This document shows, piece after piece, positions 38,901 through 48,803 of a stretch of 64,000 nucleotides of DNA. Both the position numbers and the translations under genes were made by a program. The DNA comes from Plasmodiophora brassicae. Its lineage: Eukaryota; Endomyxa; Phytomyxea; Plasmodiophorida; Plasmodiophoridae. Under the pieces are notes generated by a model that saw nothing but the letters and a program-made list of their open reading frames with translations, had not been told where the DNA came from and ran no database searches. The DNA lies in contig JASFAU010000001.1 in the NCBI GenBank assembly GCA_039704465.1, positions 372,001-436,000 on the forward strand. The letters run 5' to 3'. Numbering within the stretch: the stretch's first letter is position 1; every line of letters begins with the position of its first letter.

Positions 38901-40801
38901 ATGTTGGCGGTGCTGATTTCGGTCTGGGTGTTCGCGGTGGCGTCCGCGGACCGTAACGATGACACGAAGGCGCTAGTCGATGCTGCTACCGGGAACGTCA
39001 TCGCTAACCAGTTCGTGTTGCATGAGCGCCTGGCGCGATCGGAACCCGGTCGATCGCGAGCGCTCGTCTTCAAACCATCGGTCCGGATAGCGGAGCTGCT
39101 GTTCGAGTACGAGATCCATCGCCAGTTTGCCAAAGGGGGATTCGGGGAGGTGTGGACCGCTATTCGCATTAGATCTTCGTCGACATCAAAGGGCGCGTCG
39201 CACTTCACGCATACGTTGTTGGCCAGCAATTCTGATGAGGTCTGGCGGGATACTGAACCGCTGCGGTGAACACAACATGATGTCCGGTACAGTTTATTCA
39301 AGACGACCTAGCGAATTTAGAACTATTCGTTCTGAAGAGATTCCTTCCGGGCGACGGTCGCCAGTTCAGTGCACTCCGGGAGGAGTACTTCGGCCGCCTG
39401 TTGAAGGTGATCTGAACGGATCATAGAAAGGACCCTTTATGACCGGAGTTCATGTTGTAGGGTTCAGCCCATATTGCTCGTTTCGAAGAATGCTTTACTG
39501 AAGGAGTAAGATTTCCATGAAGCTTGTGGCACGATATCTGATGTTGCACTTGGCAACAGGGCGACTACTGGTGTGTGTTCCACCACGAGGGTCGGTCCTT
39601 GTATAGAATGCTGTATGATATCCACGATGGCGTTGTCCATCCCAGTGCCGAGTGGCGCCAAATGAAACTCGAGAAGGAAGGTAACGATGGTTTGTCGCGC
39701 TGAACTGACGATGCCCTTATGATGGTTTCCAGTTGAGTCGAATCCGCTCTGGACAACTATGCAGTCAATCGCATACCAGGTGCTGCAAGCCGTTGCCGAA
39801 TGCCACGACAAGAGCGGTTGGTGGAACCTTCGCGTGCTTGTCCTCCCAGCAGGACTGACCATCTGCGCAGTGACCCACAGAGATGTGAAGCCCAGCAACA
39901 TCCTGCTGAGCCGAGCGCGAACTCAGGGCGCTGCACGGCATCAACGAAACGCGGAATACTTGACTCTTGGGGATTTCGGTAGCGCTGTCGACTATGCGTC
40001 GCTGAAGCGATACTACCCAATCTATGGACCGTCGAAAGAGGAGGAAACCCTTGACTATGCGCCTCCCGAGGTGCTGTTCAGCCAAAACCCATATGCTCTC
40101 CACGCGCCAACAACCTATGATCTATGGTGACCATCGTTCGATTATCAGTCTTCAATATCTGACCGGTCTCCTACATAGGTCAATCGGTGTGTTGTTGCTG
40201 GAAATGGTACTCGGGACCTCGGATGTGTTTCGGGTCAGGCAGCGAACGAGAGCCATTATCGACCGGTTCCTTGGTGAGGATTCCCGAGGGATTCGGCAAT
40301 CCTACGTCGACCCGTGACATTCATTGGACAGAGGGAGAATCGGAGGACACGCGATCACTGGCTGTCAAGTTTCGCGCATTCTTTGAGTATTGCATCTACG
40401 ATCCGCGTCGCGATGGTAGACCTCTTGACATGAGAGGCCTGGACAATGCACAAGCCTGTAGTAACGCCGATTTTCAAGCGCTTCTTGCCACGTTGGATCC
40501 AATCGGAATCGGTGCACCTTCAGCGAATTTCATACGCCTGGTTAGGGTAAGTGGAACATCGACGGTGTATTCCAGAATTGCGGCTGATGGTGTACAGCGT
40601 TTGTTACAATGGAGACCTACGTCTCGGATAACCGCTCAAGATGCCCTGGAACACGCATGGTTTCATGGCCCTTTCCTTTGCGATCGATGTAAATCCGAGT
40701 TCGAGTTCAAGAAGCACCTTGACGAGCATCGATGCGGAGACGGCATCGAATCCCAGCGAATGTCGGTGTGGGATCCGTTAACAATTCGCGAAGAGTTATG
40801 A
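38901..40801 (+). CDS. Protein kinase-like protein with signal peptide and C-terminal CCHH-type motif
   Basis: ATG 38901 opens a signal peptide (MLAVLISVWVFAVASA). A complete kinase core is spread over about seven small exons: glycine loop FAKGGFGEVW, Lys in FVLKRFLPG, HIARFEECFTE, catalytic loop VTHRDVKPSNILL, GDFGSA in the DFG place, LDYAPPEVLF for APE, SIGVLLLEMVLG, and RLLQWRPTSRITAQDALEHA. Introns were seen before SIGVLLL (GTGACC..ACATAG) and inside RFL-EGESED. After the kinase end a small CDRCKSEFEFKKHLDEHRC looks like a metal-binding finger with short spacing. A secreted or lumenal Ser/Thr kinase is implied; a host-directed role is speculative. Long inserts separate the lobes. Confidence 0.7.
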
Positions 40802-40813
40802 AAGACCGTTCAT

Positions 40814-42063
40814 TCAAGAAGCGGCGTCCACGTTAATCCGTCTCACACAAGTGAACGAGATCGCGCCTCCGGCTGTAACGCAGACGATTTCCCCAGAAGG
40901 CAGGCGCCCAACAGGAACTGGTTCGAAACTGTTATTCGTGCACCCCGTGCCCAAATTGCCGTGCTCATTCCAACCGAAGGCCCAGAGCCTTGTCTCGCCA
41001 AGGCACAACGAATGCTCTGATCCACAGCAAATACTTCGAACGCGCTCCGGAACTGGAACGATCCGAGGGGCGGGCCCGCCCTGTGGCGTACCCAGTTGGC
41101 CAAAGTCTAGTCGCGCATTGGTTAACGATGACGAATACAAAACCAAACGGCGTCGGCCTGACCTGATCGACCCCATGCAAGCACGGACCCCACGCTTGTC
41201 AGCGCGATGACGTGCGACCAACCAGAACGAACGTCGACAATCGTCTGCCGGCCGTCCATATCTGTTGGGCGCCATTCGCTGCAAAACGACGCGGAGGTGT
41301 TTCTACCAAGCTGGCCATAGCGATTCTCCCCGGCAGATATCACGGCTCCACTTCCTTAGCAACGATCAGCATCCCACATGACGACAAGCAATGGACAGAT
41401 AAACCTGTCAGTACCACTGAGTGGCGTAGTCCACAACTGGCGAAACGGGCATCGATGGACGCTGAACGTACAGGCCTCGCCACCATGGTCTTGCTTGGAG
41501 CAATTCCTAGTTGGCCACTGCAGGGACACCCATTGATCCTTGGGAGGACGCTGGATAATCGGTTGGACGACGTACAATTTGTTTTGTCCCCAGGCATACA
41601 CGGATCCATCATTGGCAACTGCAATGCTATGTCTGAAACCACACGATATCTGACGAACTTGGCAGATATCGGGAATCAGTTGGCACTGGAACGGGTCCCC
41701 ATCACGGCCGATTTGTTCCGGATGACCCCACGATGCAACTCGGCCGTCACGTGTGAGAACCAAGGAATGCCACCAGCCGCAGGCAACGGTTTCCACAGGA
41801 ACCGCGAACTGAACCGTCGTCGGCGGATGAATCCTGTTGTCCCGCTCCGCGCCGCATTGCCCATGCGAATTGGCGCCCCAGGCGTGCACCTGCCCGCTGC
41901 GGACCGCCAGACAATGCGTCCCACCGCACTGCACTACATCAGCGTCTTCTAACCCCGTCCATCGTCGCGGCTCAACAGCATCGTCAACGCCGCACTCAAT
42001 CGTTGACAGCGACCCCCAGCAATACCACGACAACGCGGTACTCGCCTGGGCGGCATTCGGCAT
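40814..42063 (-). CDS. RCC1-repeat protein, SERGEF-like
   Basis: Seven-bladed RCC1 propeller. The start ATG 42063 leads straight into the first blade (SWYCWGSLSTIECG); successive blades show CGGTHCLAVRSGQVHAWGAN, VACGWWHSLVLTRDGRVASW, CGFRHSIAVANDGSVYAWGQ, SAGENRYGQLG, RSGWSHVIALTSVGSVLAWG, and CCGSEHSLCLGETRLWAFGW with NEHGNLGTG. The WNEHG blade is characteristic of SERGEF (DelGEF), which regulates secretion. At least two or three introns are needed near 41140 and 41350-41480. The stop is 12 bp from the convergent kinase gene. Its 5' end is remarkable: the left end of the transposon begins at 42069. Confidence 0.78.
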
Positions 42064-42068
42064 TATAT

Positions 42069-42104
42069 CCCTACTCCGTGGGCTTCACCGTAATATATTA
42101 CGGT
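42069..42104 (+). repeat. Left terminal inverted repeat
   Basis: Starts CCCTACTCCGTG, then six bases (GGCTTC) and the 18-bp palindrome ACCGTAATATATTACGGT at 42087-42104. It pairs with 44084-44119 on the opposite strand, differing mainly in the short stretch between the two blocks (GGCTTC here against TAA there). Confidence 0.8.
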
Positions 42105-42277
42105 TTAGACTTTGGCCTGTCTCCATAATTTTATAAAGGATCCGAAAATTCGTCTAGCTGTACAGTTCGACAGGACCTGCCGGCCAATGAATTTTGGCGA
42201 AGACGGCAAGGACTGATCGTTCGTCCTCATCGCACGACATTTTTTACAAGCTCCCTCACAAGTCCGGTGGACCTGCG

Positions 42278-42301
42278 CAAACCGTAATATATTACGGTTT
42301 G
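42278..42301. repeat. Internal palindrome copy near the left end
   Basis: A perfect 24-bp palindrome with the core ACCGTAATATATTACGGT and CAA/TTG arms, about 194 bp centre to centre from the terminal copy. Likely a protein-binding site, for example for the transposase. Confidence 0.85.
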
Positions 42302-42477
42302 AAATGAAAATTTGTGGAAAGCCAGTTACGTTCTTAGCGACAGTGATGTCTGTGTGTAAAATTCAGTTATGATCCCCGTGAGCGGCAGAGCGCGTTCGGA
42401 GCGCGATTGGGGTTTCACTCTGATTGCACACCTGGTATCCTCCTGAACCTGAGCGACGCCAGCAGTAGGTCAATGAC

Positions 42478-43889
42478 TCAGTAGAAACTGCAAAGCAGAA
42501 TGCCATGTGAGACAACCTGTGATTCAATGGTGTCATCGCGACGCTTTCGCGGCCGTCCCCGGCCACGCTTGGCGGCACCAGCATTCAACTCGGGACCACC
42601 GTTGCCATCAGAATGGGCGGCAGGCGAGGCAATGCCAGATGTCTTCTTCGAAGCGACAATTTCTATGGCGCGTTGTGAGCGTTGCTCCTCTTCGTCTTCT
42701 TTCATACTGTACGCCCGCTTTGGGACCGACCGCTTCTTCATCGGCAAGTGGCGCAGAGCATGGAAGTCGCAGCACGCACGATGGTCGCTTCCGACAGGAG
42801 CAGTACGAACTGTTTACGCGTATAGCAGTAATGGTTTGTCTCGCGGACACACAAGACGCAGCCTCGAACACTTCGCTTAAGACGCTCGTTCGTTTCCGGA
42901 TCTTGGATCAGCTTCTCCATCGGGTGATGGGCGGAACTCCTGTGCAATTGCGGAATCAGAACACAATGTCAACCACGTTTGGGATGTTACCTACCTGATC
43001 GTCCAGCCTTCATCGGTCCTAAAGACGGAAAGAGCATTACGTCGAGGTATCTTGGGGATGAGGTCCCCGAGATTTTGAACGACGCTTCTCTCTGCAAGTA
43101 CACCTAGGAACGTCGACAGCCTCGTTGAGAATGTCTCGGCCGGCCTGGATCACGAAGTCTTCTATGGTCTCCTCTGAAACAAGGTCTCGGCGTAACGCTT
43201 TGAAAGTCGACAAGGCCGTCTTCTCGTCCTGAAGGTCGTGTCTGCATTTCCAGTACCTTGGAATATTCATTCAGTCAACAGTGGTAAACAAGACTGAGAG
43301 CACGTGACTACCTGAAAGCAATACAGGTGTCCAACCCGCAGGCTTGGAAGAGCAGGTGGATGACGTACTTGACCTCGAATGGAAGGCTGTTTCGTGGGTA
43401 CCTCAACTTATTGACATCGAAAGTTGCCTTGTCGACGCAACGATCTCGTCGTCGAGGACTAACCAGGTGTTCTCCTTGACGAACAGTTTCCGCGAAGCGG
43501 CGACAATCGCTTGCTCAAGAAATCGATAGTTGGAGTATAGTCTGTGGTGTCCAGGAACGTAATTATTAATGTCACAGGAGCCGGACCGCCCGACCGTCTC
43601 GAACGCCCGGAGATGGTTGACCAGCGTCCGGAACAGTTTGGAGGGCAGCGCCCTCGTTCCGAACAGCGAGGCGCCGTACTTGCAGCGCCTGATCGATCCT
43701 GGCGGTGGTGGCCTTTGAGTGATCCGCGAGGCGCTGCTTGAAAACGGCCGACACGAAGTAGTCTTCCATCAACAACTCGAAGCGTGGCGGATCGCTCGGG
43801 ATATTCCACCCATTGGTCCCGTTGAACCGCTTCGTAACTGCTGCTTGAACTGACTTACGAGCGCTCGCACTGCTCGACGCCGGCGCCAT
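42478..43889 (-). CDS. piggyBac-like transposase gene, multi-exon, possibly decayed
   Basis: ATG 43889 opens SASARKSVQAAVTKRFNG and PPRFELLMEDYFVSAVFKQR. Downstream segments in shifting frames read as one protein: GASLFGTRALPSKLFRTLVN, HRLYSNYRFLEQAIVAASRK and ENTWLVLDDEIVAS (first catalytic acid region), then YPRNSLPFEVKYVIHLLFQA with CGLDTCIAF, ETIEDFVIQAGRDILNEAVD, a Cys/His segment RGCVLCVRETNHYC with CCDFHALRH, and an AT-hook tail KRGRGRPRKRR. Order and spacing match the piggyBac DDE domain and C-terminal zinc-binding region. Between DDEIVAS and YPRNS the frame changes within about 35 nt; this is either a tiny intron or a frameshift, so I cannot say whether the gene is intact. Confidence 0.6.
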
Positions 43890-44019
43890 GGCAACAGCTC
43901 TGGCTGTGGTGGCCCAAAAATTGAAGTTGTTGGCCTGGATGTTCGTTCCTATTTTTACAGTTCACCACCATCAGTTTCGAGCATGACGAGTACCCCAAAG
44001 AGACACAGGCAGCACCCCT

Positions 44020-44045
44020 CTAAACCGTAATATATTACGGTTTAG
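44020..44045. repeat. Internal palindrome copy near the right end
   Basis: A perfect 26-bp palindrome with the same core and CTAA/TTAG arms, 63 bp centre to centre from the right terminal copy. The flanks TTTAGCCGA (after this copy) and TCGGCTAAA (before the terminal copy) are themselves inverted, so the two form a larger nested inverted structure. Confidence 0.85.
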
Positions 44046-44083
44046 CCGATCTACAACCAGGACCTCGCAGAGCTATTTTCGGC

Positions 44084-44119
44084 TAAACCGTAATATATTA
44101 CGGTTTACACGGAGTAGGG
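44084..44119 (-). repeat. Right terminal inverted repeat
   Basis: A palindrome of 24 bp centred on the AATATATT core (44084-44107), then CACGGAGTAGGG (44108-44119), the reverse complement of the left terminus. The next four bases are ATAT. Confidence 0.8.
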
Positions 44120-44266
44120 ATATTGGCAAGTCGCCGCAGTTCGGGAGGTCGCAGTCAAAAAAGAGTTGCCAAAATCTGGACAGGCGTCCGGCCAAATTCG
44201 ATATTTTCGCCAGGACCTCTCTGCTGAACGCCTTGGCGCTCGCAGAGCGCGTTGCCCGCTGGTCCA

Positions 44267-47189
44267 ATGGGAGCCGTGAACTCGTCGTTCCCTTACAAAC
44301 TGGGCGACCTGCGCGGCACACATCTCGGCTGGGCGCTGCACGATGGGTCCCGGAAGGTGCGCCGGTAATCGTCTGCCCGCTCGGCATTGTGGATCCTGAG
44401 CATGCGTGTAGTCGGACAACGAGGAGGTATCCGTGTTCGTGTTCGACAAGAAATCGTCGTCGCCGCAGATGATCCACAATGCGACTAGATGTGTTATGCG
44501 CTTGAAAACGCTCAGGTACCCGCATATTCTTCGATTCATCGACTCAACCGAAGTAGGCTGATCGCATTCGCAATACGAAGTGACCTTCCATCTAATGCAT
44601 GGCACAGGTGCCCGAGAATATATTCATAGTCACCGAACGAGTTTCTCCTGTCGTCATCGGCAGTAATGGGTTCGATGGCGACCCAAGGATGATCCCGCTG
44701 GGTCTGTACCAAATCGCCGTACGTTGTTTGGTGCCTGTACTCATATGCTCTCTCTCGCATCCCTAATGGTGCTGATAGTCGGCCGTGTCGTTTATCAACA
44801 ATGATTGCAAGATGTCGCACAGCGCACTGTCGTCCTATTCAGTCTTCGTGACAAGATCTGGGGATTGGAAGTTGGGCGGCATGGATATCGTTTCTGACGC
44901 AGATGGTCTTCGCACGCTGGACCAATATAGTCTGAAGGCGTACCTTCCTTCTGGGTATATCCCGCCTGATATTGCAAAGTCGAGTGGGTCCCTCGCGTCC
45001 TTGCCTGTCCATGCCATCGGTAACCATCTTTGGACCCGACACGTATCGGTGTTGTTAATGACGTCTTGCAGACTCATGGTGTCTGGGTTGCCTCATATTT
45101 GAACTGTTCAATGGTGTTCTGTCGCAGCCTCAACAGCTCGGCAACACAATCAACATTCCTGCTTCTCTAATCCAGCACTACAAACGGTATGCTTTGTGTC
45201 ATTTCTCTGCTGTGTAACTGACCCTGATTTAGGCTGCTTGCAACTGCGTCTGTGAATCGACTGCAGGCTAGCCAGCTTTTAGCAACGTCCAAGTACTTTG
45301 ATAACGATATCGTGAAGACGGTCGATTTTCTGGATCAGCTGGCTATTAAGAACGCGTCTGAGAAAGAAGTGTTCTTCCGTGACATTCAGGACCGCCTGGA
45401 GTCGCTTCCCGAGTCGCTGTCGAGATACCGAGTGCTACCTAGTCTCTTGACTGCTCTTGAATACGGCGGCGTTGCTGCCTCTGCCTCTCGTGTCCTTACC
45501 GCCACACTTAGCATTGGCGCCAAACTGCCTGTCGATGAGTTTGTCTCTGTTGTCCAGCCCTGCCTGGTCAAGCAGTTCGCGAGCAATGACAGAGCCGTTC
45601 GTGCCGCTCTACTGAAGGCATTGCCTGATTACATCATGCATGTCTCTGATGCGGTCGTCAACGATGCTCTGTGGCCCCATATTGTCACCGGTTTCACCGA
45701 CACTGAGCCACGACTGCGAGAAGCAACTGTCAAGTCCTTACTGTACATCTTACCGAAGCTTCGAGACAAGACCATTCAGATTTCAGCAATGCCTGTGATA
45801 TCCAGAATGCAACGTGATCCCGTTGCCGGTATTCGGACGAACACGGTTATTGCTGTAGGCAAAGTCGTTCCCTATTTGTCTGCAACTTCTCAGGCACGAA
45901 TTCTAGCGCCCACGATTGCGTTGGCGTTGAGGTATTGCTGCAAATGGCGCTCTTGCTCTGTAGTCTAACGAAAGAGTCGTAGGGATCCTTTCGTTCCGTC
46001 GCGCGAGGCGGCGCTGTCTGCGCTTCAGGCAACATCCAACCTGTTCAAGCTGGAGGATTTGGTGAAGTCAATCATTCCATCGATATGCCCCTTGATGATC
46101 GATCCCGCTCTCAGTGTACTTTTGCGCCAACGTGCATCCATCATCGATGCTGATTCACACGTGAACAGGTTAGAACACAAGCAAGACAAACAATACGCTC
46201 ACTAGTGGACCAGATCGAGGAGCTTTCGTCTGGCATGGGTGATGCGGCTGCAGAATCCCAGGGTCGGGCTGGAAAGTCTGAAGGCGGCGCCCCACAAGGT
46301 CATTCGCATATTGTGCTCTGCACTGTTCCTGTCTAACAGACAAGTGCTAGTGGCGATGCCGACCGATCTCGCGGGAGCCAGTGCGCTTGCTGGCAAGCTG
46401 ACCGGATGGGCTGTCAGTTCCATCAGCAGCAAGCTGTTGTCAGCAGCCGGTGAAGGAGGGAATAGCAGCGCGAAGCGCAGCTCTGTCAGCAGCACCCAGT
46501 CTGTACCGTCTTCCAAAGCTGGGCCATCATCAACTGCCACATATCAGCCGCCACGTGCGTCGGCTCCGGCTATTACTGAATCGATCCCGATCTCCGACGA
46601 TTGGGACGATGGTGCGCACGATCAACTTACGGTTGGTCCCCGTCTTCGTTCTGTCCGCTTGCAGTGCCCTGACATCGTTGTGGAGGCTGCGTTGTCATTG
46701 ACTTCGAAACGAGACCCGTCTGACGCAGGCCTGTCATTGTATTCTATTCCCGACATGAATCCGCCTGCTGCATCGTCTGGCGCTGATGACATATTTGGGC
46801 ATCTGTCATTGCAGCCTTCGGCGCCAGCAACCGCAGCCGGCTGGGATGACGACTGGCTTAGTGACAACTTCGCGCTGCAGCCATTGTCACCACCGACCAC
46901 GACAACAACCGCCGCCGCCAGTCTTCCGCCTCCGCTTTCATTGTCCGGCCAGCAGTCAACGGGGCGAACATCGGCTCCTGTATCCGCGCATCGACCACAG
47001 CCCGCCGATCCTAAACGGGTACGCCTCGCTAGCGTTAGGTTGGCATTTCTGCGGCTGACCGAAAGTCAGGCACCCGCCACCTCCGCTTCTGCAAGACGGA
47101 ACGCGCCGCCGATGAAGCTTGGTGGTGCAGGCAGAGGTAACGCGTCTGCCCAAACGAAATTTGAGGAGGACTTCTTTAATAATTGGTAA
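44267..47189 (+). CDS. SCYL1: SCYL1-like pseudokinase (N-terminal kinase-like protein)
   Basis: Golgi-ER trafficking scaffold of the SCY1 family with an inactive kinase domain and HEAT repeats. N-terminal exons read FPYKLGDLRGTHLGWALHDG, SVFVFDKKSSS, MRLKTLRYPHILRFIDSTE, ENIFIVTERVSPV, VSFINNDCKMSHSAL and SGDWKLGGMDIVSDADG; HRD and DFG are absent, as expected. HEAT repeats follow (SRYRVLPSLLTALEYGGVA, WPHIVTGFTDTEPRLREATV). The last exon has the SCYL1 amphipathic motif ALAGKLTGWAVSSISSKLLS and Trp-acidic motifs DDWDDG-type (ISDDWDDG, GWDDDWLSDN), ending FEEDFFNNW. About eight short introns, for example one before LLATASVN with ATTTAG acceptor. The start is 148 bp from the transposon. Confidence 0.88.
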
Positions 47190-47269
47190 CATGTCCCTAT
47201 GTGAACTACGACGCGTTAGCGTTCATGGTACCCAGTGATCAATCCCAGGCACGGTAGCTGGTAGAAGCG

Positions 47270-48433
47270 ATGCTGGACGCCGAGGGCGTGCCGGCATCGA
47301 AGGCACGCAGCAGTCTTCGTCGACCAAACAGTGCTTGTCGGTACGAGCAGCACGTCGCCCAATGGGTGTCGCGCCAACTGGCGCTGCGTCGATCGCCGCC
47401 GTGCGAAGGGGAAGGCGTCGGGAACTTGGGGCCGCCTCCATCCACCGCGGAACGTCGTCGTGCGCTTACGCGCGTCTACAGTGCGGCCAACTGCCGACCA
47501 ACTCGTCAGCGATCGCAGTCCCTCGGCAAGCTTCGAACTGCTGAGAAAGGGGCTGACACGACGACCGTGCTTTCCGCGACTAAGAACGTCGACCCCGGAT
47601 CGACCGTCTTGAAGACGCTGGCGATGATGGAGAGCACACTGAACGATACGGCACACTTCTATGGGTACGATAGCGTGCAGGTGCGCGCTGAGGCGAAACG
47701 TATCGTCAAGACGGGCAACGAAGCCGCCATGAAACTAGTCGATCAAGGTTCGATGTGGAATAGGGGCAGCCGAGTTAACGTTTCTCATCTGGATGGAATT
47801 GTCTACCTAGGCGAATACGTGGCGGCGCTGAACGTGTTCAAGCGCACTGAGGCCAGTGGCGGGTTGTGCCCGGGCGCGAACGCGCTCACGTTCAGCAACT
47901 TGGCGTGTGCCTACCACAAGATGGGAAGACTCGATGTCGCCTTGGTGAACGTCGAAGCGGCACTGAAAGCCTACAAATCGGGAAGCGCAATGGGACGATG
48001 CATTAGCTTGTACGGTTGCAATGCTGCCAGGTTGCCTTGGCTAACGCCGCAATTACCCAGAGGTGACATCCGTCTGAATATGGGCGTTATCCTATCCGAG
48101 CAAGGGCGACACAGGGAAGCGCTGTCTCAGGTCCGGCAAGCAGTATCGCTGCTTCGCCAGGAACTATTCGAAGGACGCCCGTGCGATTCGTACCGTGCGC
48201 TGATCGATTGCGTGCGCTGGGAATTGCCGCCGAAACGCCTGGCAATCTTCCCGATTGCGATCTACAACCTTGCCGTCGAGCTTGAACACCTCGGCATGCG
48301 CGCTCGTGCCCTGGAGGCGTACCGGATGGCCCTAGCCATGTCCACGAAACTTGTCGGCAAGAAGCATGCCACGACGGCCATTCTACAGGAGCGTCTCCGA
48401 CAAGCCAAACTCGTAAGAATCCGAGTGCGGTGA
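47270..48433 (+). CDS. Tetratricopeptide-repeat protein
   Basis: Read as one frame of 387 residues. After a basic N-terminal leader, repeated helix pairs appear: LGEYVAALNVFKRTEA, ALTFSNLACAYHKMGRLDVA with LVNVEAALKAY, IRLNMGVILSEQGRHREALS and IYNLAVELEHLGMRARALEA, then YRMALAMSTKLVGKKHATTA. These fit TPR units. A stretch around 48000-48062 (SLYGCNAARLPWLTPQLPRG) interrupts a repeat and may be an unspliced intron of about 60 nt. The partner and pathway are unknown; it follows SCYL1 by 80 bp on the same strand. Confidence 0.65.
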   Translation: MLDAEGVPASKARSSLRRPNSACRYEQHVAQWVSRQLALRRSPPCEGEGVGNLGPPPSTAERRRALTRVYSAANCRPTRQRSQSLGKLRTAEKGADTTTVLSATKNVDPGSTVLKTLAMMESTLNDTAHFYGYDSVQVRAEAKRIVKTGNEAAMKLVDQGSMWNRGSRVNVSHLDGIVYLGEYVAALNVFKRTEASGGLCPGANALTFSNLACAYHKMGRLDVALVNVEAALKAYKSGSAMGRCISLYGCNAARLPWLTPQLPRGDIRLNMGVILSEQGRHREALSQVRQAVSLLRQELFEGRPCDSYRALIDCVRWELPPKRLAIFPIAIYNLAVELEHLGMRARALEAYRMALAMSTKLVGKKHATTAILQERLRQAKLVRIRVR

Positions 48434-48803
48434 ACGCAGGGGAGATTTGAACGTAGGCGTCTTCAAAAGACGTTAGGGGAACAGCCGCGGCCATCAGGTG
48501 CCGGCCTGAACTGGATATGCACGGGAGCATACCATCGAAACGACAGGAGGGAAGGCAGTTCTGCAACCGTCATCCGTCGCCGGTCGGCGCCGAGCATCAC
48601 CATTGATGTTCCGAAGTGCGATTAAGAAATGGGCATAAAAACGCAGAGCAGCGAACGCTGGACTCGTGACGGTAACTGGGTCACGAACGTACGGTAGCCA
48701 CCACAACTGCGCAGCGACTGGTGGAGGGAGAGGCACCGTCGGCACGGACGCAGTCCGTGCGCCGTCAGACCTGGAACTCGTTCCGGACTGGTGAGTGAGC
48801 ATC
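48434..48803. other. Spacer of 370 bp
   Basis: Between the TPR gene and eIF1A. Contains a perfect hairpin CGTCTTCAAAAGACG at 48458-48472 just after the TPR stop. A 112-codon minus frame at 48494-48832 overlaps eIF1A and has no coding character. Confidence 0.4.

Larger units (their letters stand above)
42069..44119. mobile_element. piggyBac-like DNA transposon, about 2.05 kb
   Basis: Inverted ends read CCCTACTCCGTG from both sides (42069-42080; reverse complement 44108-44119), each followed inward by the palindrome ACCGTAATATATTACGGT. Both ends are flanked by ATAT (42065-42068 and 44120-44123), a candidate 4-bp target duplication. Two further copies of the palindrome lie inside. A minus-strand gene between them carries transposase-like segments (see 42478). 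CCC-type ends, a 4-bp duplication and the Cys-rich C terminus all point to piggyBac, whose usual target is TTAA; ATAT would be a variant. The element sits in the divergent spacer between the RCC1 and SCYL1 genes. Confidence 0.75.

Noticed and set aside
42278..42301. Palindrome read as a bacterial-type operator or Rho-independent terminator
   Set aside because: It recurs at both ends of a transposon, has no T-run and lies in a eukaryotic context.
42738..42998. Plus-strand ORFs across the transposon
   Set aside because: The homologous segments of the transposase read on the minus strand; plus frames lack pattern.
48430..48560. tRNA-like hairpin (minus strand, loop TTTTGAA, TTCAAAT nearby)
   Set aside because: The anticodon-like stem forms, but no acceptor stem, D arm or paired T stem can be drawn.
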